A stretch of DNA of 64,000 bases from JACMLD01 sp044227095 (GCA_044227095.1 JBGAFV010000001.1:3720001-3784000), one strand, 5' to 3'; counted from the first letter of the stretch, positions 1 to 7,921 are shown. Program-made: numbers and translations. The notes: generated by a model from the sequence alone, not told the origin.

Positions 1-71
1 GAAGTGTAAATATTAGTAAGTAACAAACCGCTGGCAATTGCAATAGATGCAAATAAAATAATTGATTTCAT
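1..71 (-). CDS. Partial CDS, N-terminus of an exported protein
   Basis: An ATG at 71 on the minus strand opens a frame that runs off the left edge of the window. The 23 visible residues (MKSIILFASIAIASGLLLTN, then IYT) look like a signal peptide: Lys at position 2 followed by a hydrophobic stretch. A CATCTTTG box just upstream resembles the -7 element of Bacteroidota promoters. Nothing of the mature protein is visible, so no function can be given. Confidence 0.55.
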   Translation of the reverse strand, partial: MKSIILFASIAIASGLLLTNIYT

Positions 72-119
72 GATTTTTTTGCTGCAAAGATGTGTTGCTG
101 CAAGTTTTACAAATTGTAT

Positions 120-926
120 TTAACGGACATCCTGGTACAGGTGTGCCATAACCGGACTTTTACTCTCTTTGTATTTGCCGGGTGTAAGATTTGTAAATGC
201 CTTAAATGACTTTATGAAATGCGATTGATCTGAAAAGCCGCATTCATAAGCAATAGCAGTAAGTGAAAGAGGGGAGTGATGTATTAACTTCAATGCCTGT
301 AGGTATTTTTTGTACAGTAGAATGGTTTCAGTATTAAGACCTGTTGCTACGGTCATTTTTCTTGATAACTGCCTGGGAGAATAACATAATTCCCTTGCAA
401 GCGAGCCAGCGGAATAATCGGGACTAATGGAACCAGTTAAAAAATTATGAATAAAAGTTTCTCTCGGCTGTGGAACAAAAAAGTATTTGCGCAGCCATTG
501 TAACACAACTCCAACACGATTTGTAAATGTTTGCGCATTATAGATTTCTTCCCAGAGGTAGTTAATGTTCTTATCCATCAGCGCAAGATCAATTGTAGCA
601 TTTGCCAGTTCACCAGCAGGCATACCAAATATTTGCTGCACGGCAAACGGTTGCAGCAATACGCCAAAAAAAACTTGCTGGCCCGGAAGTTTTACCTGTA
701 TTGGTTGGGTGCAGAAACCACTGATAAAGCAATTGGGCAATTTGTTTTGTTGTCCGTTAATAGTTGCTATGCCAGTTTCACCTTCACTGAAATTGAATAT
801 AATTTCTATGATGCCTTTGGGAACAATAGTTTCGTTGTAATAAGCAGGCGCATGACTAACCTGCCATAGAGATTGCAACAGGTTTGCGTAAAAGGGTTCT
901 TTTGGAATGTAATGATGGTAATTCAA
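120..926 (-). CDS. AraC-family transcriptional regulator (DUF6597-type N-terminus)
   Basis: DNA-binding regulator of the AraC/XylS family. The last third (about residues 170-255) has the two helix-turn-helix units, including the second-HTH signature IAYECGFSDQSHFIKSFK. The N-terminal half resembles the DUF6597 sensor-like domain of Bacteroidota AraC proteins. The frame is open up to a TTG at 971, but an exact TATTTTTG promoter box at 954-961 (minus strand) lies inside that extension. I therefore chose TTG 926, which gives MNYHHYIPKEP. This matches the MNYKEFLP start of the divergent paralog next door. The protein is 268 aa. Its ligand and targets are unknown. Confidence 0.85.
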   Translation of the reverse strand: MNYHHYIPKEPFYANLLQSLWQVSHAPAYYNETIVPKGIIEIIFNFSEGETGIATINGQQNKLPNCFISGFCTQPIQVKLPGQQVFFGVLLQPFAVQQIFGMPAGELANATIDLALMDKNINYLWEEIYNAQTFTNRVGVVLQWLRKYFFVPQPRETFIHNFLTGSISPDYSAGSLARELCYSPRQLSRKMTVATGLNTETILLYKKYLQALKLIHHSPLSLTAIAYECGFSDQSHFIKSFKAFTNLTPGKYKESKSPVMAHLYQDVR

Positions 927-953
927 TGTTGGGTTGCTATTACTAAGGTAGAC

Positions 954-961
954 CAAAAATA
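954..961 (-). promoter_or_regulatory. -7 promoter box TAnnTTTG for the leftward AraC gene
   Basis: The minus strand reads TATTTTTG, an exact match to the Bacteroidota -7 consensus. No convincing -33 TTTG is visible. It would place the transcript start about 20 nt before the TTG at 926. Confidence 0.45.
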
Positions 962-1013
962 TAAACTGCAAATAATCATTGGGGAAGAGAATGTTTTTGT
1001 TCCGATTTGTACA

Positions 1014-1043
1014 ATTGCTTTCCTGCCCAATTTGTTATTTTTG
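1014..1043 (+). promoter_or_regulatory. Promoter (-33 ATTG, -7 TATTTTTG) for the rightward AraC gene
   Basis: TATTTTTG at 1036-1043 is an exact -7 box, and ATTG at 1014-1017 lies 18 nt upstream, close to the usual Bacteroidota spacing. The predicted transcript starts near 1050, about 17 nt before the GTG start at 1068. Both divergent AraC promoters lie within about 90 bp, so cross-regulation is possible. Confidence 0.5.
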
Positions 1044-1067
1044 TTGCACAACACAGTACACCTGCCA

Positions 1068-1883
1068 GTGAATTACAAAGAATTTTTGCCAGCCGATGCC
1101 TTGCGACCGTTTATAAAATGCTATTACATTTTTGAAGCGGGTGAGGGGACTATGTTTGAAGACAAGGCTTACGCCACCGGTTGTGTAGAAGCAATGTTTA
1201 ACATAGGAGAGGGAAGCTGGCAGATTAACAACGGTCATGGGTTTACCACAACGCCACGGATAGAATTATGGGGACAAATTATAGAGCCGTTAACTTTCAA
1301 ATCCATTGGAAAAAATTCTATGTTCGGCGTGCGATTTCTTCCCCATGCGGCTTCAATTTTTTTAAAGGAAGACGTAAGCCTTTTTAATAACAACATAACC
1401 GATCTGGCAGATGTGGCAGGTAAAGTTGTAAAAGATATACATTTAAAACTGCTGGAAGCTAAATCTTTGGAACAACGTATTAATTGCCTCAATTCATTTT
1501 TTATACAGCAACTTGTTTCGGCTGAAAATAAAATTCACAAAGCAGGCATGGTTAATGGCGTTATGAAAGAATTAAACCAGCAGGATTTCTTTGATAATAT
1601 AGATAATGTAGCGTCACGATTTGGTATCAGTTCAAGATACCTTCAGAAAATATTTCTTATGCATACAGGGCTTAAGCCAAAACTTTATGCAAAAATTCAT
1701 AGGTTTCAAAACAGCCTTCAGTATATATCTGCTAAAAAACTTTCGCTTACGGAAATTGCCTATGAATGCGGCTATTTTGATCAGTCTCATTTCATAAGAG
1801 AATTTAGATCTTTTACCGGCAAAACACCTTCTTCTTTTGATACGGCAAATACTTCAGCTATTCTTGCTTCCCCTAACAAATAG
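1068..1883 (+). CDS. AraC-family transcriptional regulator, paralog of the divergent neighbour
   Basis: AraC-type regulator of 271 aa. The second HTH reads IAYECGYFDQSHFIREFRSF near the C-terminus, almost the same as in the leftward neighbour. The N-terminal half (VNYKEFLPADALRPFIKCYYI) fits the DUF6597-type domain. The open frame extends back to 873, but that stretch contains the promoter at 1014-1043, so I start at GTG 1068. The pair looks like a duplication arranged head to head. The downstream PEP-mutase-like gene begins 65 bp later on the same strand and may be a target. That is inference. Confidence 0.85.
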   Translation: MNYKEFLPADALRPFIKCYYIFEAGEGTMFEDKAYATGCVEAMFNIGEGSWQINNGHGFTTTPRIELWGQIIEPLTFKSIGKNSMFGVRFLPHAASIFLKEDVSLFNNNITDLADVAGKVVKDIHLKLLEAKSLEQRINCLNSFFIQQLVSAENKIHKAGMVNGVMKELNQQDFFDNIDNVASRFGISSRYLQKIFLMHTGLKPKLYAKIHRFQNSLQYISAKKLSLTEIAYECGYFDQSHFIREFRSFTGKTPSSFDTANTSAILASPNK

Positions 1884-1948
1884 CGCAGTTCCGTTTTGTA
1901 CAATTTTTCTTTTTTGGGCTGATGCAATTTTGTGCTAAATAGAAAATT

Positions 1949-2722
1949 ATGTCAGCCAATTTTGAAAAGTTTAAAAAACTGCACGAAGGAACAAGTTTGT
2001 TTATTCTGCCTAATGCATGGGATGCAAAAAGTGCAATCATTTTTGAAGAAAATACATTTCCTGCTGTTGGTACTTCAAGTGCCGCTGTAGCAACCAGTCT
2101 TGGTTATGCAGATGGAGAGGGAATGCCGTTTGCAGATTACCTGTTTGTTATAAAACGAATAGCAGCTTCAGTAAAAATTCCGGTAACTGTTGATTTGGAA
2201 ATGGGCTATGGAAGAACCAGCGAAGCGATCTATAACAACATTCAGCAACTGGTTGAATTGGGTATTGCAGGAATCAATATTGAAGATTCTGTAATTAATA
2301 ATGCTGAACGTACATTGGCAGATTCAAAACAATTTGCTGCAACAATTGAGTTTATAAAAAATAAATTGATAACTCAAAACTTATCACTCTTTATAAATGT
2401 CCGCTGCGATACCTACATTCTTAATATAAAAGAAAAACAAAAGGAAACACTCAATCGCCTCAGGATATATGAATCAGCAGGGGCTAATGGTATTTTTCTT
2501 CCCTGCATAAGTAACGAAGCAGATATTGCAGCAGCTGTAAGCAATACAAAACTGCCGCTTAATGTAATGTGTATTCCGGGGCTTCCTGGCTTTAGTGCAT
2601 TGAACAAACTGGGCGTTAAACGTGCAAGCATGGGGCCATTTCTTTTTAACAAGGCTTATAAAGAAGCAAATGCATTAGCCCAAAAAATTTCCGGAGAAGA
2701 AAGTTTTTCATCTATTCTTTAA
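1949..2722 (+). CDS. Isocitrate lyase/PEP mutase family protein
   Basis: TIM-barrel enzyme of the isocitrate lyase/phosphoenolpyruvate mutase superfamily, which makes or breaks C-C or P-C bonds next to a carboxylate. The metal-binding DLEMGYG (residues 82-88) and NIED (110-113) motifs are present. The isocitrate lyase KKCGH cysteine loop is not seen, so it is not a canonical AceA. At 257 aa it matches the short proteins often annotated as PEP phosphomutase or carboxyvinyl-carboxyphosphonate phosphorylmutase. The substrate is unknown, and no phosphonate genes lie nearby. The gene for a SnoaL-like protein follows after 21 bp, so the two are probably co-transcribed. Confidence 0.8.
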   Translation: MSANFEKFKKLHEGTSLFILPNAWDAKSAIIFEENTFPAVGTSSAAVATSLGYADGEGMPFADYLFVIKRIAASVKIPVTVDLEMGYGRTSEAIYNNIQQLVELGIAGINIEDSVINNAERTLADSKQFAATIEFIKNKLITQNLSLFINVRCDTYILNIKEKQKETLNRLRIYESAGANGIFLPCISNEADIAAAVSNTKLPLNVMCIPGLPGFSALNKLGVKRASMGPFLFNKAYKEANALAQKISGEESFSSIL

Positions 2723-2743
2723 TCATCAATAAAAATAAAAAGC

Positions 2744-3124
2744 ATGAATTTACCAAGAAGGGCAGAAGATGCCCACAACACACTGGCAGCAGCATACAAT
2801 ACCGGCGACTTAGCTACGGTTTTAAACATGTACGATGTAAATGGAATTATTGTTGCAGAACCTGGCAGCCCGGTATCTGGCAAGGAAAAATTTGAGAATG
2901 CAGTAAAAGGTATTCTCTCTATTAAAGGAAAAATGGAAATTAAAACAGTGTATTGCCTGCAATCTGGCGATGTGGCTGTTGGCAGATCTGAATGGAGCAT
3001 TAAAGACGGCAATGAAATAAAAGTAAGTGCCAAAGGCGTTGAAGTAATGAAGCAACAACCCGATGGTACATGGAAGGTTTTAATTGACCATGCTTTTGGT
3101 GCAGAAGCAGGGCTTACTGTTTAA
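2744..3124 (+). CDS. YybH/SnoaL-like (DUF4440-type) NTF2-fold protein
   Basis: A 126-aa protein with the pattern of NTF2-fold DUF4440/YybH proteins: an N-terminal helix with AAYNTGDLATVLNMY, a central VSGKEKFENAVKGIL helix, and C-terminal strands ending in GTWKVLIDHA. Members are small cytoplasmic binding or isomerase-like proteins of mostly unknown role. There is no signal peptide. It follows the PEP-mutase-like gene by 21 bp, which suggests an operon. Function unassigned. Confidence 0.75.
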   Translation: MNLPRRAEDAHNTLAAAYNTGDLATVLNMYDVNGIIVAEPGSPVSGKEKFENAVKGILSIKGKMEIKTVYCLQSGDVAVGRSEWSIKDGNEIKVSAKGVEVMKQQPDGTWKVLIDHAFGAEAGLTV

Positions 3125-3145
3125 TTTGTGGTGAGAGTTTTGTAT

Positions 3146-3199
3146 TGGGCTAAAGCCCATGTGATTTATTTTACTTCCATTCCACGGCTGAAGCCGTGG
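3146..3199. repeat. Twin hairpin element (REP-like)
   Basis: Two perfect short hairpins lie side by side. TGGGC-TAAA-GCCCA is at 3146-3159 and CCACGGC-TGAA-GCCGTGG is at 3182-3199, both with four-base loops. They stand between convergent genes. The paired layout resembles REP/BIME-type extragenic elements. I see only this copy in the window, so the repeat status is inference. Confidence 0.45.
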
Positions 3200-3220
3200 G
3201 TTACAGTTAGGCAGTAACAA

Positions 3221-3253
3221 AAAACAGGTAATCATTTGCTGATTACCTGTTTT
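3221..3253. terminator. Bidirectional terminator between convergent genes
   Basis: A 12-bp perfect stem (AACAGGTAATCA / TGATTACCTGTT, 3223-3251) has a 5-nt loop and is flanked by A-rich and T-rich tracts on its two sides. It can stop transcription from the SnoaL-like gene and from the NmrA-like gene on the other strand. Confidence 0.8.
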
Positions 3254-3287
3254 ATTTTATTGAAGTTGGAACGCAAATATGCAGTCA

Positions 3288-4238
3288 TTAATCAAGTGGA
3301 ATGCGTGCCGCATTTGCGCTAAGCCATTCGCTGAATGATTGAAGGCCCGGGTTTAATTCTTTTGCAAATTTCAGATCACGTGCACCTGTGAAGTAATCAG
3401 AAAAATCGCGGTAAAACTGAAACATATTGCCAAGATCATCGGCACCAGGAAATCCCAGTCCGCGGTATTGTTCCGGTGTCATTTCATTATAGTAAACCTC
3501 TTTGCCCAATGCAGAAGATAGTGCTTTGGCCATGTCTGCACCAGAAATATGATCGCCAGCAATGCCTACTTTTTTGCCAACCAATGCTTTTCCTTTTTTG
3601 AAAATGCCATAAGCGCATTTGCCAATATCGTCTGCGCTAATGCCCGACATTTTATTGCTGCCCATTGGTAATGAAAAAGCATACTTGCCGTTGGCATCTT
3701 TTTTCGGGCCCATGCCAAAATAGATCAGGTTGTCCCAATAAAATGAAGTGAGTAAAAAAGTAGTAGGTACGCCAGCATCAGTAAAATAATGGTCAGATGC
3801 TCCTTTGCCATCAAAATGCGGCACTTTATACTTCCCATGCAGGGTTGGCATGCTATCGTCTGAAAGCGGCACCCAGTTTCTTACATCTTCAAGCGTAGAC
3901 CAGATAACATGCTGCACACCGGCTTCTTTAGCAGCTTCGGCCATCATCTTTGCCTCGTTCATTTCCTTTTCGGCAGAAAAATGTGCCCAAAAAAAGGTAA
4001 CGCAGAAAGCACCGTATGCGCCAGCAAACGCTTTTTTTACACTCTCATTGTCTTCAAGATCGGCTACTACAATTTCTGCACCTAATGCTGCAAGTTCTTT
4101 TGCTTTGTCGGAATCAGCATTTCTTGTAACGGCACGTACAGCAAATTCGCTGTTCTTATCGGCAAGAATAGCATGTGCAAGACCGCCGCCCTGTGCGCCG
4201 GTAGCACCAAATACAGTAATAATCTTTTTAGCAGACAT
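3288..4238 (-). CDS. NmrA-like NAD(P)-binding protein
   Basis: Atypical short-chain dehydrogenase of the NmrA/HSCARG type, 316 aa. The N-terminal Rossmann motif GATGAQGGGL (about residues 10-19) follows a beta strand (KKIITVF). A helix with MAEAAKEAGVQHVIWST and a C-terminal substrate-like domain match the family. Such proteins bind NAD(P) and act as redox sensors or quinone/aldehyde reductases. The active residue is not clear here. It stands alone, convergent to the PEP-mutase/SnoaL pair and divergent from the gene at 4495. Confidence 0.8.
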   Translation of the reverse strand: MSAKKIITVFGATGAQGGGLAHAILADKNSEFAVRAVTRNADSDKAKELAALGAEIVVADLEDNESVKKAFAGAYGAFCVTFFWAHFSAEKEMNEAKMMAEAAKEAGVQHVIWSTLEDVRNWVPLSDDSMPTLHGKYKVPHFDGKGASDHYFTDAGVPTTFLLTSFYWDNLIYFGMGPKKDANGKYAFSLPMGSNKMSGISADDIGKCAYGIFKKGKALVGKKVGIAGDHISGADMAKALSSALGKEVYYNEMTPEQYRGLGFPGADDLGNMFQFYRDFSDYFTGARDLKFAKELNPGLQSFSEWLSANAARIPLD

Positions 4239-4494
4239 AATCGTTATGGTTTATTTTTTTGAGTAATCAAGTGTTCAATGGCCTGTACTAAAAGTGGCCC
4301 GGTGGCTAAGTTAAGAAAGTTGATGTTGAAACGATGAAAAATTTATAGCCAACAAAATATGATGGCAGTGCTGGCAAATTGCGGTAACGATTAACTTACC
4401 AAAAACATTTTCTGCCAGTAACTTTATAAGACTGAATTAATTTTGAAATTTGTTTTACTGGTTAGGTTTCTAGAACTGTGTTTAATAAAAGTTT

Positions 4495-4866
4495 ATGAGC
4501 GAGACACAAAAAATTATATGGCTAAGCAAGCCGGAAAAGCATGATTACCCTGCTGCATTTTCTTACCTGAGTTTGATTTATAAAGAAGATGTAGTTGAAA
4601 AAATGGTTAGTAAATTAAAGAAAGCTGCTGTAATAGAATTTAAGGCTAAAGATATTTTCAGGGCGTCTTCACTTTCTTTGCTTGGGGTAAGCAATGGGCA
4701 TGTGTATAAAGACCGCGAAAAAATAACAAAAGGAACTAAGTTGTCGCCATTACTTTTGGTAAGAGATTCTTTTAACGGAAAAGTGATTATAGCAGACGGA
4801 TACCACAGGCTTTGCGCAGTGTATTCGTTTGATGAAGATGCAGTGATACCTTGCCAGATTACATGA
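4495..4866 (+). CDS. Hypothetical protein with a ParB/sulfiredoxin-like box
   Basis: A 123-aa protein that I do not recognise as a named family. The C-terminal part, LLLVRDSFNGKVIIADGYHR followed by LCAVY, resembles the ParB/Srx fold, in which a conserved DGxHR motif binds nucleotide. The N-terminal 60 residues are helical and charged. There is no signal peptide or membrane segment. The gene is isolated between divergent and convergent neighbours. Nucleotide binding is inferred from the motif only. Confidence 0.6.
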   Translation: MSETQKIIWLSKPEKHDYPAAFSYLSLIYKEDVVEKMVSKLKKAAVIEFKAKDIFRASSLSLLGVSNGHVYKDREKITKGTKLSPLLLVRDSFNGKVIIADGYHRLCAVYSFDEDAVIPCQIT

Positions 4867-4888
4867 TGCCTCAAAAGATTTCTAATTG

Positions 4889-5143
4889 TTATACAACAAG
4901 TATATCGCTTGTAAGGGCATAATGCAGGGCACGTACCCGTTCTATAGCTTCCTTTAGGTTTTTTTCTGCATTATATACAGACTCGTCCGCGTACAATTTA
5001 TTATCTGCTTTGGCGAAGCGTATCCAGAGCAACGAAGCGGCCAGTAACTGGTTTACTTCATTTTGTAGTTCACTGGCTGCTTCTTCCCGATTTATAAGGC
5101 AAGAGTTTAGCCTGGCTGTTACTTTGTGTGTTGTCTTTTTCAT
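4889..5143 (-). CDS. Small helical hypothetical protein
   Basis: 84 aa from the ATG at 5143 (MKKTTHKVTARLNSCLINRE). The frame continues upstream to 5242, but that part is Cys/Phe-rich and unlike the rest. The protein is almost entirely helical and polar (EEAASELQNEVNQLL, then AEKNLKEAIERVRALHYAL), like a small four-helix or coiled-coil protein. There is no recognised domain or signal peptide. It is convergent with the ParB-box gene, 22 bp away. Confidence 0.5.
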   Translation of the reverse strand: MKKTTHKVTARLNSCLINREEAASELQNEVNQLLAASLLWIRFAKADNKLYADESVYNAEKNLKEAIERVRALHYALTSDILVV

Positions 5144-5300
5144 GGGGTACCGATATAATGGCATATACCCTAAAACCCTGCCACAAAAAAAGCAACTGCA
5201 AATCAAATTTTTATAAAAAGGAAAAGAAATAAAATTTCCCATTTATAGATTTGTACTCCCACATTATACTAAAAATCTCCTCGTAAAATAAACGGGAACG

Positions 5301-5504
5301 CTAGTTAATCCACCATTCATTTTCTGCGGCATTTGCACATTCGGCAACGGTTTGTTTGGAAGAAGAAATCACACGTGATTGTCCATGTGTTTTTTCTGAA
5401 GGAAAAAGAAGAATATCATTTTGAACTTTGTTTTCAGAAGCTGTTATTTCTTTTTTAGCTGGTACGAATAGGCTATAGAAGCCTTTAAGTGCGTTGATGA
5501 GCAT
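5301..5504 (-). CDS. Small hypothetical protein
   Basis: 67 aa, with an amphipathic N-terminus (MLINALKGFYSLFVPAKKEI) followed by a polar, low-complexity tail. It has no family I recognise. The support is an ATG-initiated frame in an otherwise empty interval, so it may not be a real gene. Confidence 0.35.
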   Translation of the reverse strand: MLINALKGFYSLFVPAKKEITASENKVQNDILLFPSEKTHGQSRVISSSKQTVAECANAAENEWWIN

Positions 5505-5671
5505 AAAAATTGTTTTAAAGGTTCTGAAATAATGATACCGGAGTTCCCTTAAGTTACGCCAAAATTAAATACAACGGCGTGGCATGCATTTTTTAATTCT
5601 TTTTAAATAGGAATACCCTTATTACCAATTGAGTATTTTATTCAGTACATCGTATTTTCCGAAGCAAATTG

Positions 5672-5821
5672 TCAATGACTTTTAAAATACTGGATCTCCT
5701 GCTCATGTTTTTTTGCTGCAGCCATTGAGGAAAACGTTCCAAGGTTGCGGCGTTTATTTGTCTTGGGATTTTTCTTTCGGGAATAAAGCCTGTATTCACC
5801 GGAGTTTAATTTTCGTATCAT
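5672..5821 (-). CDS. Small basic protein, 49 aa
   Basis: An ATG at 5821 on the minus strand opens a 49-codon frame that closes with TGA at 5672-5674. The product starts MIRKLNSGEYRLYSRKKNPK and continues with TNKRRNLGTF, then an Ala/Lys/Glu helix ending in QYFKSH. It is strongly basic in the first half. The pattern (short beta hairpin SGEYRLYSRKK, then NLGTF, then a helix) is regular and protein-like, which argues against a chance frame. I believe similar short proteins exist in other bacteria but cannot name a family. A nucleic-acid-binding role is a guess from the charge. Confidence 0.55.
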   Translation of the reverse strand: MIRKLNSGEYRLYSRKKNPKTNKRRNLGTFSSMAAAKKHEQEIQYFKSH

Positions 5822-6222
5822 ACAAATGTTTTTTCAATTGGTCTCAATCATTATGCCATTGAATAACTAAGGCACATTGATCAATATATAATGATACGGG
5901 GTAGATTTATTTCCACGAAATAGAACAATGAAAAAGGACAGTGGTTGAAAAAAAGCAACTTTTTATTTTGGTTTATACAACCCGTGTTTGTGCATTTTCC
6001 GAGGGAAAAATCATGATTTTGCTGTTGCTTATCATGTTTGGGAGGCTTGTTCTCCTCTGAAAAACATAAAAAAAAGCCATTTTCCCCTCGAAAAACAAGG
6101 TTTTTAACAACGTACTCACCGTTTGTGAATAACTTTTTAGGTAATTACCAATAGCTGTTTTACTTTAGCAGTGGAGGTAATGCCCATTCCTCCGCATTAC
6201 TAACAATTAAATTCAATTTAAA
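5822..6222. other. Gene-free stretch, 5' region of the SWIB gene
   Basis: About 400 bp, AT-rich, with no convincing reading frame. A possible 7-bp hairpin (GTAATGC / GCATTAC, 6177-6183 and 6194-6200) lies in the leader just before the SWIB start. A weak TACTTTAG box near 6162 could be the -7 element. Nothing else was recognised. Confidence 0.4.
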
Positions 6223-6606
6223 ATGGCAAAAGCAAAAAAAGCTGCAAAGAAAGCGGCTCCTAAAAAAGCAGCGAAGAAAGCAGCAAAGAAAGCAGCTCCA
6301 AAAAAAGCGGCAAAAAAAGCAGCTCCCAAAAAAGCAGCAAAGAAAAAATCAGCACGTAAACCTAATGCTGCGTTTATGGCTCCATTAACTTCAAGCCCTG
6401 CATTGGCAGAAGTAATTGGTAGCAAACCATTGCCAAGAACTGAAATAATCCGTCAGATCTGGAATTACATTAAAAAGAACAAATTACAGGATCAGAAAAA
6501 CAAAAGGATGATCAACGCTGATGCAAAACTGAAAGTGTTGTTTGCCGGTAAGAGTCAGATTTCTATGTTTGACCTTGCAAAAGTGGTAAGCAAAAACGTT
6601 AAATAA
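6223..6606 (+). CDS. Histone-H1-like Lys/Ala tail fused to a SWIB/MDM2 domain
   Basis: 127 aa. Residues 1-46 are repeats of the type KKAAPKKAAKKAA, as in bacterial H1-like proteins and the tails of eukaryotic linker histones. Residues about 50-127 form a SWIB/MDM2 domain: an AFMAPLTSSPALAEVIGSKP start, the helix LPRTEIIRQIWNYIKKNKLQ, a DQKNKRMINAD segment, and FDLAKVVSKNV at the end. SWIB domains are known from chromatin remodellers and from chlamydial and Bacteroidota proteins. The tail probably binds DNA without sequence specificity, making this a candidate nucleoid protein. The gene is monocistronic with its own terminator. Confidence 0.85.
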   Translation: MAKAKKAAKKAAPKKAAKKAAKKAAPKKAAKKAAPKKAAKKKSARKPNAAFMAPLTSSPALAEVIGSKPLPRTEIIRQIWNYIKKNKLQDQKNKRMINADAKLKVLFAGKSQISMFDLAKVVSKNVK

Positions 6607-6633
6607 GTATTGCACCGATTGTATAGCTTTTAT

Positions 6634-6672
6634 AAACAGGGATGCTTTTAGAAGTATCCCTGTTTTATTTTT
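6634..6672 (+). terminator. Rho-independent terminator of the SWIB gene
   Basis: A 10-bp perfect stem, AAACAGGGAT / ATCCCTGTTT (6634-6643 and 6656-6665), is followed by a T-rich run. It lies 28 bp after the stop codon. Confidence 0.8.
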
Positions 6673-6720
6673 GTACTTCGCCAAGCCTCTCTATTATTCA
6701 GCATTGTTTATATTTCTTAC

Positions 6721-7791
6721 ATGGAAAAGAATAGTTTTCTTCTTTATGGTGCCAATGGATATTCGGGCAAATTGATTGCACGATTTGCCCATCAATATGG
6801 CCTGCGCCCAATACTTGCAGGACGCAATAAGGAAGTGATTGCTGCGCTTGCACAGGAATTGCAAATGGATTTCCGCATTGCAGATCTAAACGATGCTGGT
6901 GCGCTTAAAAATATTTTAACTGATGTGAAACTGACTGTGCATGCTGCAGGGCCTTATGATCTTACAGCAAAGCAAATGATTGATGCCTGTATAGCTGCTG
7001 GTGTGCATTATGTAGACCTAAATGGCGATTTGGAAGTTTTTGAAATGATACAGGGTTATGATGCGCAGGCGAAAGAAAAAAATATTATGTTGATGCCGGG
7101 TAGCGGGTTTGACGTTGTGCCTACTGACTGTCTTTCGCTGTTTTTAAAAAGCCAATTGCCCGATGCTGATAAATTGCAGATAGCTTTTGTTATTAAAGGA
7201 AGTCATTTATCGCACGGGACATCTATTACTACATTGCAAAAACTCGGCATGCCCGGCGCCAGCAGGAAGAATGGAAAAATTACCCCCGAGCCAGTTGGCC
7301 AAAAAGGTATGTGGGTTGATTTCCCTTTTGATAACGAACGATCTTTTATGATGAGCATACCGTGGGGAGATGTGAGTACAGCTTATCATTCTACCGGCAT
7401 ACCCAATATTGAAACTTTTACTGGTGTAAGTAAAGGCCTGTGGGTGTTTTTAAAATTCCAGGTATTGTTTAACTGGATATTAAGATCAAAGTTTGTACAC
7501 CGCATCATTACAAAAGTTATCAATAGCAAATCTGCCGGGCCGGCAGATGAACTGCGCAATAAGGCAGTAAGCCTTATTCGTGCAAAGGTTGAAAATGACA
7601 AAGGCAAAGCTGTTGAAGCAGCAATGAAATGCCCCGAAGCATATTCACTTACCGCACTTACTACATTGCTGATTGCAAAAAAAATATTGAATGGTGAATA
7701 CAAGCCCGGCTATCAAACACCGGCAAGCGCATATGGCGCTGATCTTATTATGGAAATACCAGGCGTAGAAAGGCAACTCATTAGCTCCTGA
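6721..7791 (+). CDS. Saccharopine dehydrogenase-like NAD(P)-dependent oxidoreductase
   Basis: 356 aa. The N-terminus carries the Rossmann fold of the saccharopine dehydrogenase NADP-binding domain (LLYGANGYSGKLIARFA, about residues 7-23). The VHAAGPYDLTAKQMIDACI and GVHYVDLNGD segments are typical of the trans-acting enoyl reductase/saccharopine dehydrogenase-like group. The C-terminal half is the variable substrate domain. These proteins are cytoplasmic reductases, and the real substrate cannot be told from sequence. It is monocistronic, 114 bp after the SWIB gene, with a terminator between them. Confidence 0.8.
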   Translation: MEKNSFLLYGANGYSGKLIARFAHQYGLRPILAGRNKEVIAALAQELQMDFRIADLNDAGALKNILTDVKLTVHAAGPYDLTAKQMIDACIAAGVHYVDLNGDLEVFEMIQGYDAQAKEKNIMLMPGSGFDVVPTDCLSLFLKSQLPDADKLQIAFVIKGSHLSHGTSITTLQKLGMPGASRKNGKITPEPVGQKGMWVDFPFDNERSFMMSIPWGDVSTAYHSTGIPNIETFTGVSKGLWVFLKFQVLFNWILRSKFVHRIITKVINSKSAGPADELRNKAVSLIRAKVENDKGKAVEAAMKCPEAYSLTALTTLLIAKKILNGEYKPGYQTPASAYGADLIMEIPGVERQLISS

Positions 7792-7873
7792 TAAGAATTG
7801 TACCGTAAATTAATTTTCAATAAACCTTTTGTAAATAACAATTCAATTACAACAGTTGCGCCTGCACTGAAAT

Positions 7874-7881
7874 TATTTTTG
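7874..7881 (+). promoter_or_regulatory. -7 promoter box TATTTTTG
   Basis: Exact TAnnTTTG match about 40 nt before the start of the small membrane protein gene at 7922. A TTG at 7856-7858 is at a shorter spacing than usual. Confidence 0.4.
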
Positions 7882-7921
7882 CCTGCGCCTGTAAATATTT
7901 AATTGCAAAAATAAGTGGTAC

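Noticed and set aside
873..1067. N-terminal extension of the rightward AraC protein
   Set aside because: It has no family similarity and contains a good promoter; the GTG at 1068 fits better.
6213..6425. Minus-strand frame rich in Phe/Ala opposite the SWIB gene
   Set aside because: It is the complement of the Lys/Ala repeat tail; the low-complexity translation reflects the repeat and does not indicate a gene.
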